Below, piece after piece: positions 47,885 to 61,229 of a DNA stretch of 64,000 bases. The DNA comes from Populus alba (lineage: Eukaryota; Streptophyta; Magnoliopsida; Malpighiales; Salicaceae): NCBI RefSeq assembly GCF_005239225.2, contig NC_133302.1, forward strand, positions 10,821,991-10,885,990. Reading direction: 5' to 3'. The notes below the pieces were generated by a model that saw nothing but the letters and a program-made list of their open reading frames with translations, did not search any database and was not told the DNA's origin. The translations under genes and the position numbers were made by a program. How positions within the stretch are numbered: the first letter of the stretch is position 1; every line of letters begins with the position of its first letter.

Positions 47885-48631
47885 ATGGCAACATCATCAA
47901 GCAACATGAAGGGTTTCTACAGGCAAAAGAAGAACAAGAGTGGTATCAGAAAACCCACATCTACCAATAAATCGTCCCTTATTCACGCGGCCACTCTTGG
48001 CTCTGATATTACCCAACCAACAGCCTTGGTTTCCCATGACTCTCCTGATCTCAAAGGTTTCTGTTTCTTGTATCCTCTCCTTTTTTGTTCCTTTTCTTTT
48101 TTTACTTGTAATTTGCTAGTGTTTGTTCGATAGTTGACGCTTCTGGGATTTTTTTTCTCCCTTTACTGTCTGTTTTTCTTTAAAGAATAAAAATACTGGA
48201 AAATTTCTTCATCGCATGACAAGAAACATAAGTCTTTGCTGTTTTAATTACTTATTCTTCTTTTATTGTACTCAAATTGGAAAATTGTATCTGGGTCTAT
48301 TCTTCAGTGTGGTAAAATTCATTGTAAAATATCGGCATTGGTTAATTGAAACTGTGTTACCTGTGTATGTATATGTATATTCTGTGTATTTATAAGCTGT
48401 AACTTATTGTGTTTTCTTGGTGTTTTGTGTTTAACAGATGATTATGACAAACATGAGGATGTGTTGAGGCAATTTGACATGAACATGGCATATGGACCGT
48501 GCCTTGGGATGTCTCGGCTTGCACGTTGGGAGCGTGCTCAACGTTTAGGTCTAAACCCACCGAAAGAAATCGAAGGACTGTTGAAAGGCGAAAAGGTTCG
48601 ATCAGAATGCTTGTGGGATGGTTGCATTTAG
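47885..48631 (+). CDS. POLD4: DNA polymerase delta subunit 4
   Basis: Two coding exons, 47885-48056 and 48438-48631, join in phase (G|AT) to give 121 residues; human POLD4 is about 107. The start MATSSSNMKGFYRQKK contains a basic segment where animal POLD4 has its PCNA-binding motif. The conserved core is LRQFDMNMAYGPCLGMSRLA through RAQRLGLNPP (residues 67-99), which matches the family pattern LRQFDLxxxYGPCxGxxRLxRWxRAxxxGLxPP. The read-through C-terminus, ECLWDGCI, resembles the closing CxLW block of the human protein, which is why the stop at 48629 is chosen. POLD4 is the smallest subunit of replicative polymerase delta and stabilises it with PCNA. An alternative splice at 48595 (AAAAG|GTTCGA) to 49036 would replace the last 11 residues by 19 others ending at 49095. 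Confidence 0.9.
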
Positions 48632-49035
48632 AAGTTACTAATACTAATATTATGCTTTGGTTGTATCATCGTAAGCTAATTTGTGACTTTTAAGTTGTGC
48701 TTTTTAACTTACTGTGTTCTGTTCAGCCTCTGGCTGTGCTGTCAGTCTCTGTTAATATTCACTTGTGAGCTTTGCTCATCTTAATCAAAAACTTTTATGG
48801 ACGTAAATGTTGTGTCGCTGAAATTTGAGCTGCAGCCATGTGTGGAGTATTATGGCTTCTGGCGGGTGAGCGAACATGGAGTGTTTTTTAATCATAACTA
48901 TGTGGTTGATTATTCTGCTCTAGCATATCGAAGAGTGCATTCTGATTTGAATTTAATAAAAAACTGGATATTTTTCTATATTTCTTTTTGTTTTAATTTG
49001 GAATATCATGGTTGAATTCTGTTGTTTTTATATAG

Positions 49036-49095
49036 GAAGAGACCTTAGGGACTTGTCAGCGTGCTCCTAACTTGTTGGAAGTTGAAACAGTTTAG
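49036..49095 (+). other. Possible alternative last exon of POLD4
   Basis: After TTTTTATATAG at 49035 a 20-codon open frame continues in phase from a donor at 48595/48596 and ends with TAG at 49093-49095. Its residues do not resemble the POLD4 C-terminus. It may be an untranslated exon or a minor isoform. Confidence 0.35.
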
Positions 49096-49208
49096 CCAGT
49101 ACGACAAATGATCAGGTTTTCCTTTTGATTGTTGAATGGATTATTTGCAAGCAATGTTTTGCAATTATGTAATTGTTGATGAGATATTTCAGCATTTTCA
49201 GAGTGTTT

Positions 49209-49231
49209 TCACACACACACACACACACACA
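49209..49231. repeat. (CA)n microsatellite
   Basis: About eleven CA units lie downstream of POLD4. Confidence 0.9.
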
Positions 49232-49550
49232 AGTATAGATCTTAGTGTATGATGGATTTTGTCTATTGACATGCTAGCAGTGGTAAAACTGGGTTCTCAA
49301 GATGTTCATGAGTTGTTGATATCTGAAGAACTGACATGCTTAAGATCAATTATCTATAAGCGATAATCTTGGCTATTGGTTCCAATCGTGTGACAATAGA
49401 TAGAATTCACAGGCATAAGAGAACATCTTGTGGGATTAGGACAAGATATCCCCAGTTCTTGGCCTCTGTTTTCAGTCTTTTCCCCTTTTCTTGAGAACCG
49501 TTTGCCCAGGAAACGATTGTAGTGTAGTTTTAGGAAGCGTTTAGTTTTAG

Positions 49551-49730
49551 GAAGCGTTTGGGAACGCGGTGCAAACCGTGTTCCTATCAAATTTGTTTTT
49601 TTATTTTTTACTAAAATTTAATGCGATTTGTATTTTTTGGATCGTTTTGATATGTTAATATCAAAAATAATTTTAAAAAAATAAAAAAATATCATTGACA
49701 TGTATTTTAGCACGAAAAATTACTCTGCAC
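49551..49730 (+). mobile_element. MITE-like element, third copy
   Basis: It opens with GAAGCGTTTGGGAACGC and contains TTTTTGGATCGTTTTGATATGTTAATATCAAAAATAATTTT and TGTATTTTAGCACGAAAAATT, collinear with the copy at 61231-61434. The closing end is degraded. The 17-base phrase TAGTTTTAGGAAGCGTT is duplicated directly at its left edge. Confidence 0.65.
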
Positions 49731-50340
49731 ATCAGGATATACTTCTTAAGGCCCTTCGATCTGTTCTCGACTTCCCCCATTTCGAACAATCTCTATATTA
49801 GAAAATTGCCTTACATTTTCCCCTTATTTAAGTTGTTTGGTTACCGGAGAAAATTGTGCCTGCCTGCCTGACATTGAATGCTCTCTCTATTCGAAACTGA
49901 AACAATCCTCTTGATAACCAAAAGATGACGGCTACATTAATTAGATAAAACTAGCTGTTTAGGAATTTTTTTTCTATAAAAAAATTGTATGTGCACACTT
50001 TTCAATGTGTATTTTTATATTAAAAATTATAAGTGTAAATGTAGAAGTTTATGTATATATATAATTAAATAAATAAATAATTGTGTGATAAAAAAAATTA
50101 AAAATAAAATCATAACAATAAATAAATGAAGATAAAAATAGAAAATTAATAAACATATATCAAGATATTTAATATTGCATTATAGGTTTTTTACTCGGTT
50201 ATGTTGAATAACTTTGTTTATCAAAATTAAATTTTCATTCAATCAGATGATAATAGACATAGATACACATGAAATTGATTGAATAAAATAAAAAAAAAAT
50301 TATGTAAGGTTACACATAATACAAATATTATCCAAAAATA
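49731..50340. other. AT-rich intergenic DNA, no gene
   Basis: Sequence between the MITE-like copy and the tandem array. It is strongly A/T-rich and no open frame or motif of note was seen. Confidence 0.4.
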
Positions 50341-52984
50341 AATATTTTATTATTTATATAAAACATAAAAAAATTCATAAATGAATTAGAATAATCTCTT
50401 CAAAAATTAAATGCATATAAAATAATTAAAAAATAATCATAATTTAAAAGAGGCTATATAAATAAAATAAAAAAGAGGAGTATTAATTTAATTATAAATA
50501 AAAAATAATTTTTAAAAAAAACAGACAAAAAATTCATTAATTTAAAAAAATAGTAAAAAAGATTATATATGAAAAAAAAAATGATCAAACAATGCTGGGC
50601 ATGGTAAGCTAGGCCAGTCTATTTGGCCCATTTTGTTAGGGCCCCTGTGCTGTCCTTTTTTTTTTTTTTTTTAATTGTTGATAGGATGGATGGCATGATC
50701 AATTTAGAAAAAAAAAATATTAATTTAAAAAATAATAAAAATGATTTAGAAAAAAAAAAAAAAAGGATAAGGCAATGTTGGCATGTTGGCCTATTTTATA
50801 TAACACAAAGAAAAAATCATAAATGATTTAGAATAATTTCTTCAAAAATTAAATACATACAAAATAACTAAAAATTAATCATAAGTTAAAAGAGGTTATA
50901 TAAACAAAATAAAAAAAGAGAAGTATTAATTTAATTATAAATAAAAAATAATTTTGAAAAAAACAGACAAAAAATTATTAATTTAAAAAAATAGTAAAAA
51001 AAAAGGGGTCAAATAATGCTGGGCTTGGTAAGCTAGGTCAATCTATTTGGCCTATTTTGTTAGGGCCCGTGCTTCATCCTTTTTATTATTATTATTGTAG
51101 ATAGGATGGATGGCATGATCAATTTAGAAGAAAAAAAAAGGCATTAATTTAACAAAATAATAATTTAGAAAAAAAAAAGAAAAAAGATGAGGCAATGTTG
51201 GCATGTTGGCTTATTTTATAAAAAACATAAAGAAAAAAATCATGAATGAATTAGAATAATCTCTTCAAAAATTAAATACATACAAAATAACTAAAAATTA
51301 ATCATAAGTTAAAAGAGGCTATATAAACAAAATAAAAAAGAGGAGTATTAATTTAATTATAAATAAAAAATAATTTTGAAAAAAAATCATTAATTTAAAA
51401 ATATAGTAATAACACATAATATAGAAGAAAAAAAAAAGGGGTCAAATGATGCTGGGCTTGGTAAGCTAGGCCAGTCTATAGTGGCCCATTTTGTTAGGCC
51501 CCCTTGCTTCATTGTTATTTTTTATTTATTTATTATTGTAGATAGGATGGATGGCATGATAAATTTAGAAAAAATAAAAAAAATTAATTTAAAAAATAAA
51601 AAAAAATGATTTAGAAAAAAGAAAAAGAAAAAGATGAGGCAATGTTGGCATGTTTTATATAAAACATAAATAAAAAATCATAAATGAATTAGAATAATCT
51701 CTTCAAAAATTAAATACATACAAAATAACTTAAAATTAATTGTGAGTTAAAAGAGGCTATATAAATAAAATAAAAAAGAGGAGTATTAATTTAATTATAA
51801 ATAAAAAAAATTTGAAAAAAACAAACAAAAAAATTATTAATTTAAAAAAAAAAAAAATATAGAAAAAGAAGGTCAGACGATGCTGAGCTTGATAAGCTAG
51901 GTTAGTTTATTTGGCCCATTTTGTTAGAGCCCCTTGCTTCATTCTTTTTTTTTTTTTTTGTGAAGGTAGGATGGATGGCATGATCAATTTTGGGGAAAAA
52001 AAGCATTAATTTAAAAAATAAAAAAAAATGATTTAGAAAAAGAAAAAGAAAAAGATGAGGCAATGTTGGCATGTTGGCCTATTTTATATAAAACATGAAG
52101 AAAAAAATCATAAATGAATTAGAATAATCTCTTCAAAAATTAAATACATACAAAATAACTTAAAATTAATTGTTAGTTAAAAGAGACTATATAAACAAAA
52201 TAAAAAAGAGGATTATTAATTTAATTATAAATAAAAAATAATTTTGAAAAAAACAAACAAAAAATAATTAATTTAAAAAATAGTAAAAACAATAATATAA
52301 AAAAAAGGGTCAAGACGATGCTGGGCTTTGTAAGCTAGGCAATAAATATTTTTGCCCATTTTGTTAGGGCCCCCTGCTTGGTCTTTTTTGTTTTTTTTTT
52401 TTTTTTTTTTTGTAGATTAGGATGGATAGCATGATGAATTTAGGGGAAAAAAAAAAGCATTAATTTAAACAAGAATAAAAAATGATTTTAAAAAAAGGAA
52501 AATGATGAGGCAATGTTGGCATGTTGGCCTATTCTATAAAAAAACATAAAGAAAAAATCATAAATAGATTAGAATAATCTCTTAAAAATTACATACATAC
52601 AAAATAACTTAAAATTAATTGTCAATTAAAAGAGATTATATAAAAAAAAATAAAAAAGAGGAGTATTAATTTAATTATAAATAAAAATAATTTAAAAAAA
52701 ACAGACAAAAAAATCATTAATTTAAAAAATAGTAAAATAAAATAATATAGAAAAAAAAAGATTAAACAATGCTGGGCTTGGTAAGCTAGGGCAGTCTATT
52801 TGACTCATTTTATTAGGGCCCGTGCTTCGTCTTTTTTGTTTTTGTAGATAGGATGGATGGCATGATCAATTTAGGAGAAAAAAAAAGCATTAATTTAAAA
52901 AAAAAAAATGATTTAGAATAAAAAAAAAAAAGAAAAAGAAAAAGAAAAAGATGAGGCAATGTTGGCATGCTGGCCTATTTTATT
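50341..52984. repeat. Tandem array of a 420-450 bp unit, about six copies
   Basis: The phrase AGGATGGATGGCATGATCAA (with variants) starts at 50683, 51103, 51544, 51968, 52419 and 52850, giving spacings of 420, 441, 424, 451 and 431. Each unit also has GAATAATCTCTTCAAAAATTAA, AAAAGAGGCTATATAAA, GAGGAGTATTAATTTAATTA, and a conserved GC block (GCTGGGCTTGGTAAGCTAGG then GGCCCATTTTGTTAGGGCC). Length differences come mostly from A and T runs. The array begins part-way through a unit and ends after TTGGCATGCTGGCCTATTTTA. No open frame is carried, and the 50623-50826 frame is a by-product. Confidence 0.92.
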
Positions 52985-54159
52985 AAGTTAGGACACACGG
53001 CTTCTCATCTAGCCCAATTTATTTTTTAAAAAAATTAAATTAGACAACTTATCACTCACTGAGGTGAGGATACGTTATCTGATTTTACCCAAATTCTAGT
53101 AATTATAGTGCCTAGTAAATTAAATTTGAATGTTTTTTTAACACAAAAACCCATTTTCTAACCCATTTTTTACCAAAAAATATATAAAAAATACCATAGA
53201 TCTTGATAAACTTATTATCTTGGAATCTACCTTTCATTTAATTATATGATACTAAAAATATATATTCACAAGAAAGAGAAAGAATAAAATTAAAGATACA
53301 AAAAAAAATTATTAGATTTAATTTTAAATCTATGATAAAAAAAATTTAAAAAAAAAAAAAAGGCTAGTGGCCAACCTTTAAAAAAAAAATTTAATAACTA
53401 AATTGAAAAAAAGAAGTTCAAAAGGGATAAAAAAAAAATAAATCAAAACACGGTTGCGGTCAATAATGTTTTTTAGTGTATCCACAAGGTTTTCATAATG
53501 CCTATCAGGTTTTTTCTTAATCATTACAGCTTTTATGATTTTTTTTTTCCTGATTACTGACTTGTTTTTTCAATAAAGCATGATGCTAACAAAAAAAAAA
53601 ACCATTTTTGTTTTCAAATTACAAAAAAAAAAAAAATTGTTTGACTATTATTTTTCCTCCATAATTTTATTGTTATCTTTCCTGCATATACTTATTTTTA
53701 TTATTTTATAATTAAATAAAAAAATTAATTTAAAAAAGCAAAATTATTAACTCAAGTCATGATAAAATCACTAGGTGAACCAGGTCACAAAAAGATTAAC
53801 TCTCATTCAGTTTATTTTGAAACCCGTTCAAGGTTAGAGGAGAAACCTGTTCAAGGTTAGGGGTAGGGTTGACAGCTTACATGTTGATCTGCTGGAGCAG
53901 GCCGGTCATAATAACACTAACAAAAACATTCTCCGCAGATGCTCGTGGCTTTCCACCCATGAGAACACGAATGAGCCGCTAATAATTGAATTACATGTAT
54001 GAGAAGAGATCCATCAACACAGCGTCAGAGCATGTAGCTTTCAAGATATCATACGAAATTCTTGCAAGGCTGCAACGACCACTGCGTATACCAAACATGG
54101 TAGGAAATAAGGAATCAAGAACTCTCTAGAAAATCAATTGAATCGTCGAAACTACAATT
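52985..54159. other. Intergenic DNA downstream of the transporter gene
   Basis: AT-rich with poly-A runs. A direct duplication, AACCTGTTCAAGGTTAG, occurs around 53822 and 53846. The last 250 bases or so are probably the 3' untranslated region of the minus-strand gene ending at 54160. Confidence 0.45.
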
Positions 54160-56496
54160 CTACTCGTTTTTGCTCCTGCTTTCCGGCTTCTTATCACCGG
54201 GAATGCAAGATGACCAGTAAATCGGCAAGAGTGTGCAGACTGCCTGTATCAGAAGGGCACAAGGAAATCCTGAAAAATCACTGCCAGTTACTCCAACAAA
54301 TGATGAGAGTGCAACTCCAAGGTATCCACTCACTATGAATGAAAGGGCAGTAGCAGAAGCCACAAGCGCCATCAGGGATCCTTCACATCCCGAAGGGCAG
54401 AGCTGTGCTATTAAAATATTGAATGGCAGCATCTTGAAGAAGAATAGAACCTCCAAGAGGCCAGAGAAGACTATAACATATAACAAATCTGGCACTCCCA
54501 TGCTCCGATAAACTCCCTTCACAAACAGCACATCAGACAGCATGAATGCTGCCATCACTCCCTGCATGCCCGCAATTAATTTCTTCGATGGAACTGACTT
54601 TAAAAAACGATTGTAGATGACACTCCATAGCAGCATTGCTGCCTGGCCAAAAACCTTAGAGATCCCCAATAAAGATGAATTGATGTTCAGATATTGTGTT
54701 TGGTAAAAGAACATGGTTCCTGTTAGTGATGGAATTATAGCATTTGATGCTGCCAACCATGTTATTGAGTAAGCAATCTCAGGTTTCTGTAATGCAACTG
54801 AGAGCTGTGAAAGCTGTTTTCTGATTCCAACTCTCGATGAACTTTTGGGGAGGTTGAGTGAGCTTTCACGGACAGTTATAATAATAAACAATTGCACAGC
54901 AACAGCAAGGCTGAAAAAGAGGAACATAGCTTGGGGACCATAAATGTTAATGGCAATACCACCAAGCAGGTTTCCAAGGACACCACCAGCAGAGGAAGCA
55001 ATCCAGACAAATGATTGGAGCTCACCTGAGGAATATGACTGGGAATTTTTAGGGGGCGAAGTGGGCTGCTTTCCTATCTCTGCAACAATGGCATCATTTG
55101 CAACCTCAGCTATTGAAGCACCAAGATTGCTAAGGAGGAGACATAGGCTCAAGGTGACGATTGAGATGCCTGATGGAGAGAGGATTGCTATGGCTAGCCA
55201 TGAAACTGCTTGCAAGAAAGCTGCAATAACAGATGTGCAAACTTGTTATGGAGTAATTTTGAGTTATATCACAAAAGAGATAAAAGACCATGCATATTTG
55301 TACAGACTACAGAATCATGTCCTCAGTTCACCATGGTACCAAACTTTTTCCTTGCAGGCAACTTAGTACACAAGATTTAAGCTCCAATTCACTATTTCTC
55401 TATTTTAAAAGCTATCTTTATCAAACAATATATAACTTGTTCCATGAGCAAAAGTGCAAGGATAACATTATCGTGAAGGAGACAGCTGGGATAATTTTAA
55501 TAGATAAACATGCTTAGCAGGAATATTACAGGCTAACACAATTTGAAGAAGCAATGAGAGAATTCCCCTGAAAGTCAAAAACAAATTCAAGTAGTATTAT
55601 CCTACATCACTGTTAGATACTCTACTAATTTAGAACTTCAAGAAACACCAGAAAGGATTGTTTATTGAAACTTAAGAAGCACCTGTTCTCTGCTTGTCTG
55701 CCCTTACTGACAAGAAACGTAGTTAAAAGTCATAAGATCAAACCCTCTTTATCAAGGGATATAGAACTTATCCGATGAGTGAAAAACACCGGATAAAATC
55801 ATCATGACAGCAGTTCCGGGACAAAAAAACAAGAACAAAGAGAACACACACACAAAAAAGAAGAAGAAGTAAATTTGCTCATTAAATTGTAAGAAAAAAA
55901 CTACTATTGAAACTAATTGTAGAAAAGCAAACTCATAAAACCAACAACATCCCAGATAAATCATAGCATTAAAACTCCGAAAACCTATATTTCCTTTAAC
56001 ATAATAATAAATCCTTCATCGAAAGACTCAAACTCTAATATATCTTTTATCAGATCAAGAAAGGGCTAAAAGAATCATTGCATCCCTGCTGCCTATACTA
56101 TGATCTCTGGAAATAAATAAAATCAAATCAAACAAGAGAAACAAAACTCAATTAAACTACTCAATGAGCAAGAAAAGAAGAAAAGCTTGAGGTAAGGTAG
56201 TTGTGATGATTTCACTTACCACCGATGGCAATATAAGGAATGCGGTGCTGGCCAGAAATGTAAACAGCATCAGAAACGACACCATAGAAAGGTTTACCAA
56301 CCATGGGAAGATTAGCAGAGTTTTGAAGGAGCTGGAGAGTAGAAGGGTCCACATGAAGCCCATCTTTCAAAAAGAAGTTAACAGCCATCCATGGTAAACA
56401 CCTGAGCCCTTGTATCCAGAACCCCAACCCCAGTATTCTCCTTGTCGGGTTCGGGTCCGAATTACCTGATGGAGGAGGAGGAGGAGAAGACACCAT
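54160..56496 (-). CDS. FBT8: Folate-biopterin transporter family membrane protein (FBT8/FBT9-like)
   Basis: Two coding exons, 56496-56220 and 55220-54160, join in phase (G|CT, Ala) to give 445 residues. A Pro-rich start is followed by [22 protein letters not shown], then [26 protein letters not shown] and GQHRIPYIA, the first helices and cytoplasmic loop of the BT1/FBT branch of the major facilitator superfamily. [19 protein letters not shown] and [11 protein letters not shown] are further family blocks. About twelve hydrophobic segments can be counted, with a longer loop after helix six (residues about 210-235). Plant members are annotated as folate-biopterin transporters, some in chloroplasts; this one has no obvious transit peptide. 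The substrate is not shown by sequence. The nearest Arabidopsis relative by memory is the FBT8/FBT9 pair, and the exact number is uncertain. Confidence 0.87.
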
Positions 56497-56518
56497 CTCT
56501 CTCTCTCTCTCTCTCTCT
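56497..56518. repeat. (GA)n tract directly before the transporter start codon
   Basis: Eleven CT units on the plus strand, GA on the coding strand, end at the base before the ATG at 56496. It forms the 3' end of the leader. Confidence 0.9.
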
Positions 56519-56574
56519 GTAGGCTTTGAGTGCTTTCTTTTCTTTTCTTACAATTTTTCCATGGGATTTATAAT

Positions 56575-56582
56575 TTTATATA
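56575..56582 (-). promoter_or_regulatory. Candidate TATA box of the transporter gene
   Basis: TATATAAA on the minus strand lies 80 bases upstream of the start codon, giving a predicted leader of about 50 bases. Confidence 0.5.
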
Positions 56583-56619
56583 CACGAAGGGGTTTGAGAA
56601 ACGGACACGTGTGAGGGTG

Positions 56620-59600
56620 CCTGTCTTTTTAATTACTTTATTTTATTATCTTAACGAATATTAATATAATTTATTATACATGAAAAGAGAAGGGATTGTT
56701 TCGAGTATATTAAAATTACATGGCTCATAATTGGATGGTTGAGCCTGGGTTGAGCCTGGGTTTGCTTTCTAATATATACAAGTTTGAATTTTTTTAAAAT
56801 TATTAAAAATTTATATAATGATTAATTTTAGAATTTATAAAATTAATTAATATATGCGTAAGCTAACCCGTATATTCACATTAATAAAAAAAATTCATTT
56901 ATGGTCGTGCTTTTCTTATGAATATAACAAAGGTGGAAAATGATCGTCCATGAATTATAGTTTTGAAATCCGGCCCGGCCCAATGGCTAAAACCAGGTTG
57001 AGTTGAAAAAAAAAATAGAGGAATGAAGAATCTAGCATGACTCGGCAACCTGATTAACTTGACAAGATTAACTTGACAAGACTTAGTTAATGTGATATGT
57101 TGATTTTTTTTTTACTAAAATAATATTATTTTAATTGAAAAAAATAACTCGAGCAATTCGGTTAAAACTCGAGATCCCAGCTTTGGAACGGCCGGCTACT
57201 GAGCCCATTCCGAAAACTATGGCATGGATGAAGACACTTGCTTATCTGACAGATTTATTAAGAATTACTTTTTATGACTATGAAATAGATTATGCAAAAG
57301 GTGAGATAGAGCAGCACTTTTTTTCTTTTTCTTTTTCTTTTTTCCGGTGCCCTAGCCAAGTTTTTCTTGGCTTCTGTCTTAAGCAATTTAAAGATGCATC
57401 GTGGAAGGTTTGGAATTATGTAAAATGATAAGAAAAGAAAAAGGTGAAATTAAACTCCCTTATTAATTATTAAAATTCTCTAGATTAATTAGCATTTCAA
57501 TCTCCATCCATTAAGCTCATAAGAGGAAATTTCAAATCCAACTTCCTTCCTTTTTATTAATTAAAATTCTCTAGATTAATGATTTGAAGTTATATTTTCT
57601 TATTTGTGTATGTATGTATGTATATAACTAGTTGTTTTATAGCTATTGTTATTTTTTTGACAGCTAAAATGATCATTTAGTTTAGATTAGTCAAGTTAAT
57701 TAATTGACTGGTTCCTGCAAATTTCTAAGTGTTCATCTCTGATGAACAAGCAGTTAACTGGTTCACTTGGTATGACAAAATGATCAACTGATTCAACTTA
57801 AAATCCAGTTTTAAGCCTGGTGAATTTTGAACCGACTAAATACATATCAATCCTATAATGCATGCAATGTAAAGTATATGAATTCATTTTAATTCCTACT
57901 ATCAAGTAAGATATAAATATTTACATAATCAATACTAAAATGAATCATAAAGAACTAAGTCTTCACTTGCTTTGTATTTTATATCTTGTACTTGCTGATT
58001 TATTTCCTTATTTAATTCTTAATGGTTGTTGATGATCTTCATATAAACCTATTTAAATTTAACCTCAATCAAACATATCATTAGTCCATTTTTATTTAAT
58101 TATTATAATCAAAATAAATAAATATTAATATGTAACTCAAAGATTAACGATGTCTCCCTATTTTATGATGACAATTCATGTATATATATATAGATATAAA
58201 AAGATTAATCTCCCTTTATATTTTGCAACATAGTCCCTTAAAGACTTTAACAATTAACAATAATCTATACATGTATGTTTCTCCCTTTTAATTATATAAT
58301 CATGTTTATATTTATTTTCACAAATACTTCAATTATCTCCCTTTTTGTTATTAACAAAAAGTAATAGAGAAGGAAGGATAAACCATAAGCTATGAAATAA
58401 AATATAAAAACATGCTATAATTTTCAAAATGTAATATACATTACAATTAGGAAAAAAAATACAAAAATATAAAAACATAAAATCATGAAAATATAAAAAT
58501 ACTTTTGGTACTATCTTATAGGATGATGGATATCAAAAGAGTAGATTTGTCATCATGGTCTTAATATCCTTTAAGTCATCATCCACTCTTGATTAACTAT
58601 GATTTTTGCTTGAAAGTCTCGAATATGGCTCACATTCATCTCAATTTGAGCTATGTAATCTTCCATCCTAGATCTCCATGAACTAATATCAACATCTTTA
58701 AAAGAAAAGGTTGTAGATGGCATCTCAAACATATCAATAAATTTATTATCACCATCGACATTTTGTTATTCTTCCTCATCATGTTTTTTTTCAATATGAG
58801 CATCAACTTGGTCATTAGAAACCCATAAAAAATTATTGAATAAAAAAACAAATATTCTAGTGAACAATTAATTCAAATTTGAGCCATAAAAAAATTATGC
58901 TTTTTATAACCATGTTTGACTTATGCATGAATATTTTTTACAACTTCGAAGAAACTTATGCTCTGACCAATAACATGGCAGAAGTCGTAACTAGTTATGG
59001 ACTAATTCAATAAAAATCTTACAACATATCATTTAATTTGTTGGCATTATCAATAAAAAGTAAAGTTGCAAGACTTCTAATTTAGGGTTGGTAACTTAAT
59101 GAATACCAAAAAATAATAGATGACTTGTAAATAAACTCATAAAAAAATTCAAACAATTAATGGAATGATTAAAATAAATTTAGCAAAAACACATACTTAA
59201 AATAACCTTTCCTTAGAAATGATACAATAAAGGTGATTTTTATCCTTCCATGAGCATAATCAACCCCTTAGATCTCTGAAACTATTATATATTTTAGATA
59301 TTTAGTCTTTTTAAAGAACTAGATGATGACTCCATTTTCTATATTTTCCTTTAAGTTTTTGAGGTTTTATATTTATGTCGGGTGCGATAAAGGATATTAA
59401 AATGACAAAATCAAAAAGTCAAACAAACAAATTGCTTACCTAAGGTTTTCTCGATTTTTCAAGAGGAATGAATCTTAGAAGGATGACAAGCTAAAAAAGA
59501 CAAGATGAATGATGTAATAACATAAATTATAGTTATGAAGAAATGGTAGGCTAAAATCGAGCATGCTTATCTGGAGTTCTTTCGCTAGGCTTTTTACTTG

Positions 59601-61229
59601 GCTTTCTAGTTAGGCATTTCAAGAGCTTCCTCTTTCTATTTTGGATAGAAGTTTCTTCATTAAAAAATAACTTAGCAACCATCTATTTCAACAAAATGTT
59701 GAAGATAATATTAGTCAAATACAATATGAAAAAGCCTAATTAGTGACCAACTAATAGTTTAAAGTCTCTCACCCCACAACAACTTAATCATATATATGCA
59801 TCATCGTGATAATTAGTTTCCAGATTGAGATCATCGAAATATTGGTGGAAAAATAAATAAATTCTTATTTTTTATTAGTAAAAAAAAAATAAAGTCATCA
59901 TTTATTATTTTGGTTACTAAAAATCCTAATTGATCTTAAAATTTGGATAAGAAAACTAGTTGTATATAGGGATGACGTATCACTCCTAATATATCTTATC
60001 TAAAATAAATTGCACTGTTTATTTGTCTGATACAAAATAAAATACTATTGTGTTTTTCTAACTATTTGTTTATTTAAAGATTAAAGTCGGTTCACACCAA
60101 TAGAGTGGATCATAGCTTTAAGGGTCAAGTCTAACCATTTAAGAGTTAAAACATAAAAATAAAAAAAAAATTATTTTTTTATTCAATATCAAGAAAACAT
60201 CTTACATATAAATTTATAATATTGGATATTAAAAGAAAAAAAAATACATTTTTGGCGTTTGTAAAATATAGGTCAAATTCTACTTTAATAAACTAATTAT
60301 TAAATTCAATTTGCATACAAAATAAAACCTATTTTTCTTGAATTTTTAGTATTTAAAAAAATGCTAAGTTATGCCATATGTGTGTGTTTTGTGTGTGCAA
60401 ATATGATTTTTATTTTTAGAGACTTGGCCATATGTAAAAATTAAAATATTTAAATGTAGTTTTGAAAGAAGATTTTGTTATTTTTTGTCATATTTAAATA
60501 ATAAGAAAAAAACTAGTTTTTCTAATACCGGAAAAACGCCTCGTATGTATGTCATAATTTCAAATATTAAATATAAGAGAATAGAAAAATATGAGGGACT
60601 AAAAAAATTGCAAAATGACCCTTAATAATAATAATGATGACGATGATGATGATGATAATGCTTTCTCTCCTCTCTCAAATAAATAATTGAAAAAACAAGA
60701 TAGATGATGTTTTGTACCAAAATTTAATTTTTTGAAAAATTAAAAAACTGAAAAGTTGTCATTTAAAAAGTAAGAGGACCAAAGTGATTTTTCACTCTAT
60801 TTTTTAGATTATCTCCCATTTACTTTGTTTTTTTAACTTTGAATCTAGCACTTTTTTTTTTTTTAATAAATATGCTTAAATGAAACATTAATTTAAGCCT
60901 ACAAAGCTATAATTAAAAAAAATGAGGGATAAAAAAAAATAAAGAACTATTAGAATCCACAATACTATATGTTTAGATGAATTGTGAGGTGGTGAACAAC
61001 ATTTTTACCACATTTTTTAAATTAATCTTTTAGAATACAGAGATAGAATGACAAAATTATTCTTGGAGAGAGAGAGAGGGAGCAATATGACTCCTTTTTA
61101 GGCCAATTCAATAATAAAATGGAGTGAAATAATTGATGCAAGTAGAGGGACTTCTTTAGCTTTTTAACCCATTTGAAAAAGATTATCTTTCTTGAGAAAC
61201 CGATGTCCCAACAACGGCTTCTTTCAGGT
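56620..61229. other. AT-rich intergenic DNA, no supported gene
   Basis: No coding region, RNA gene or intact element was recognised. There is a TATG run at 57607-57623 and a GAT repeat at about 60632-60660. The frames at 57135-57428 and 58651-58851 are low-complexity. GACTCGG and AAACTCGAG phrases near 57140-57180 recall the repeat at 10771-11290. Confidence 0.45.

Noticed and set aside
50623..50826. Frame of 67 codons in the tandem array
   Set aside because: It arises from A/T runs in one repeat unit and is not kept in the other copies.
54944..55366. Plus-strand frame of 140 codons
   Set aside because: It is antisense to the second exon of the transporter gene and has no domain.
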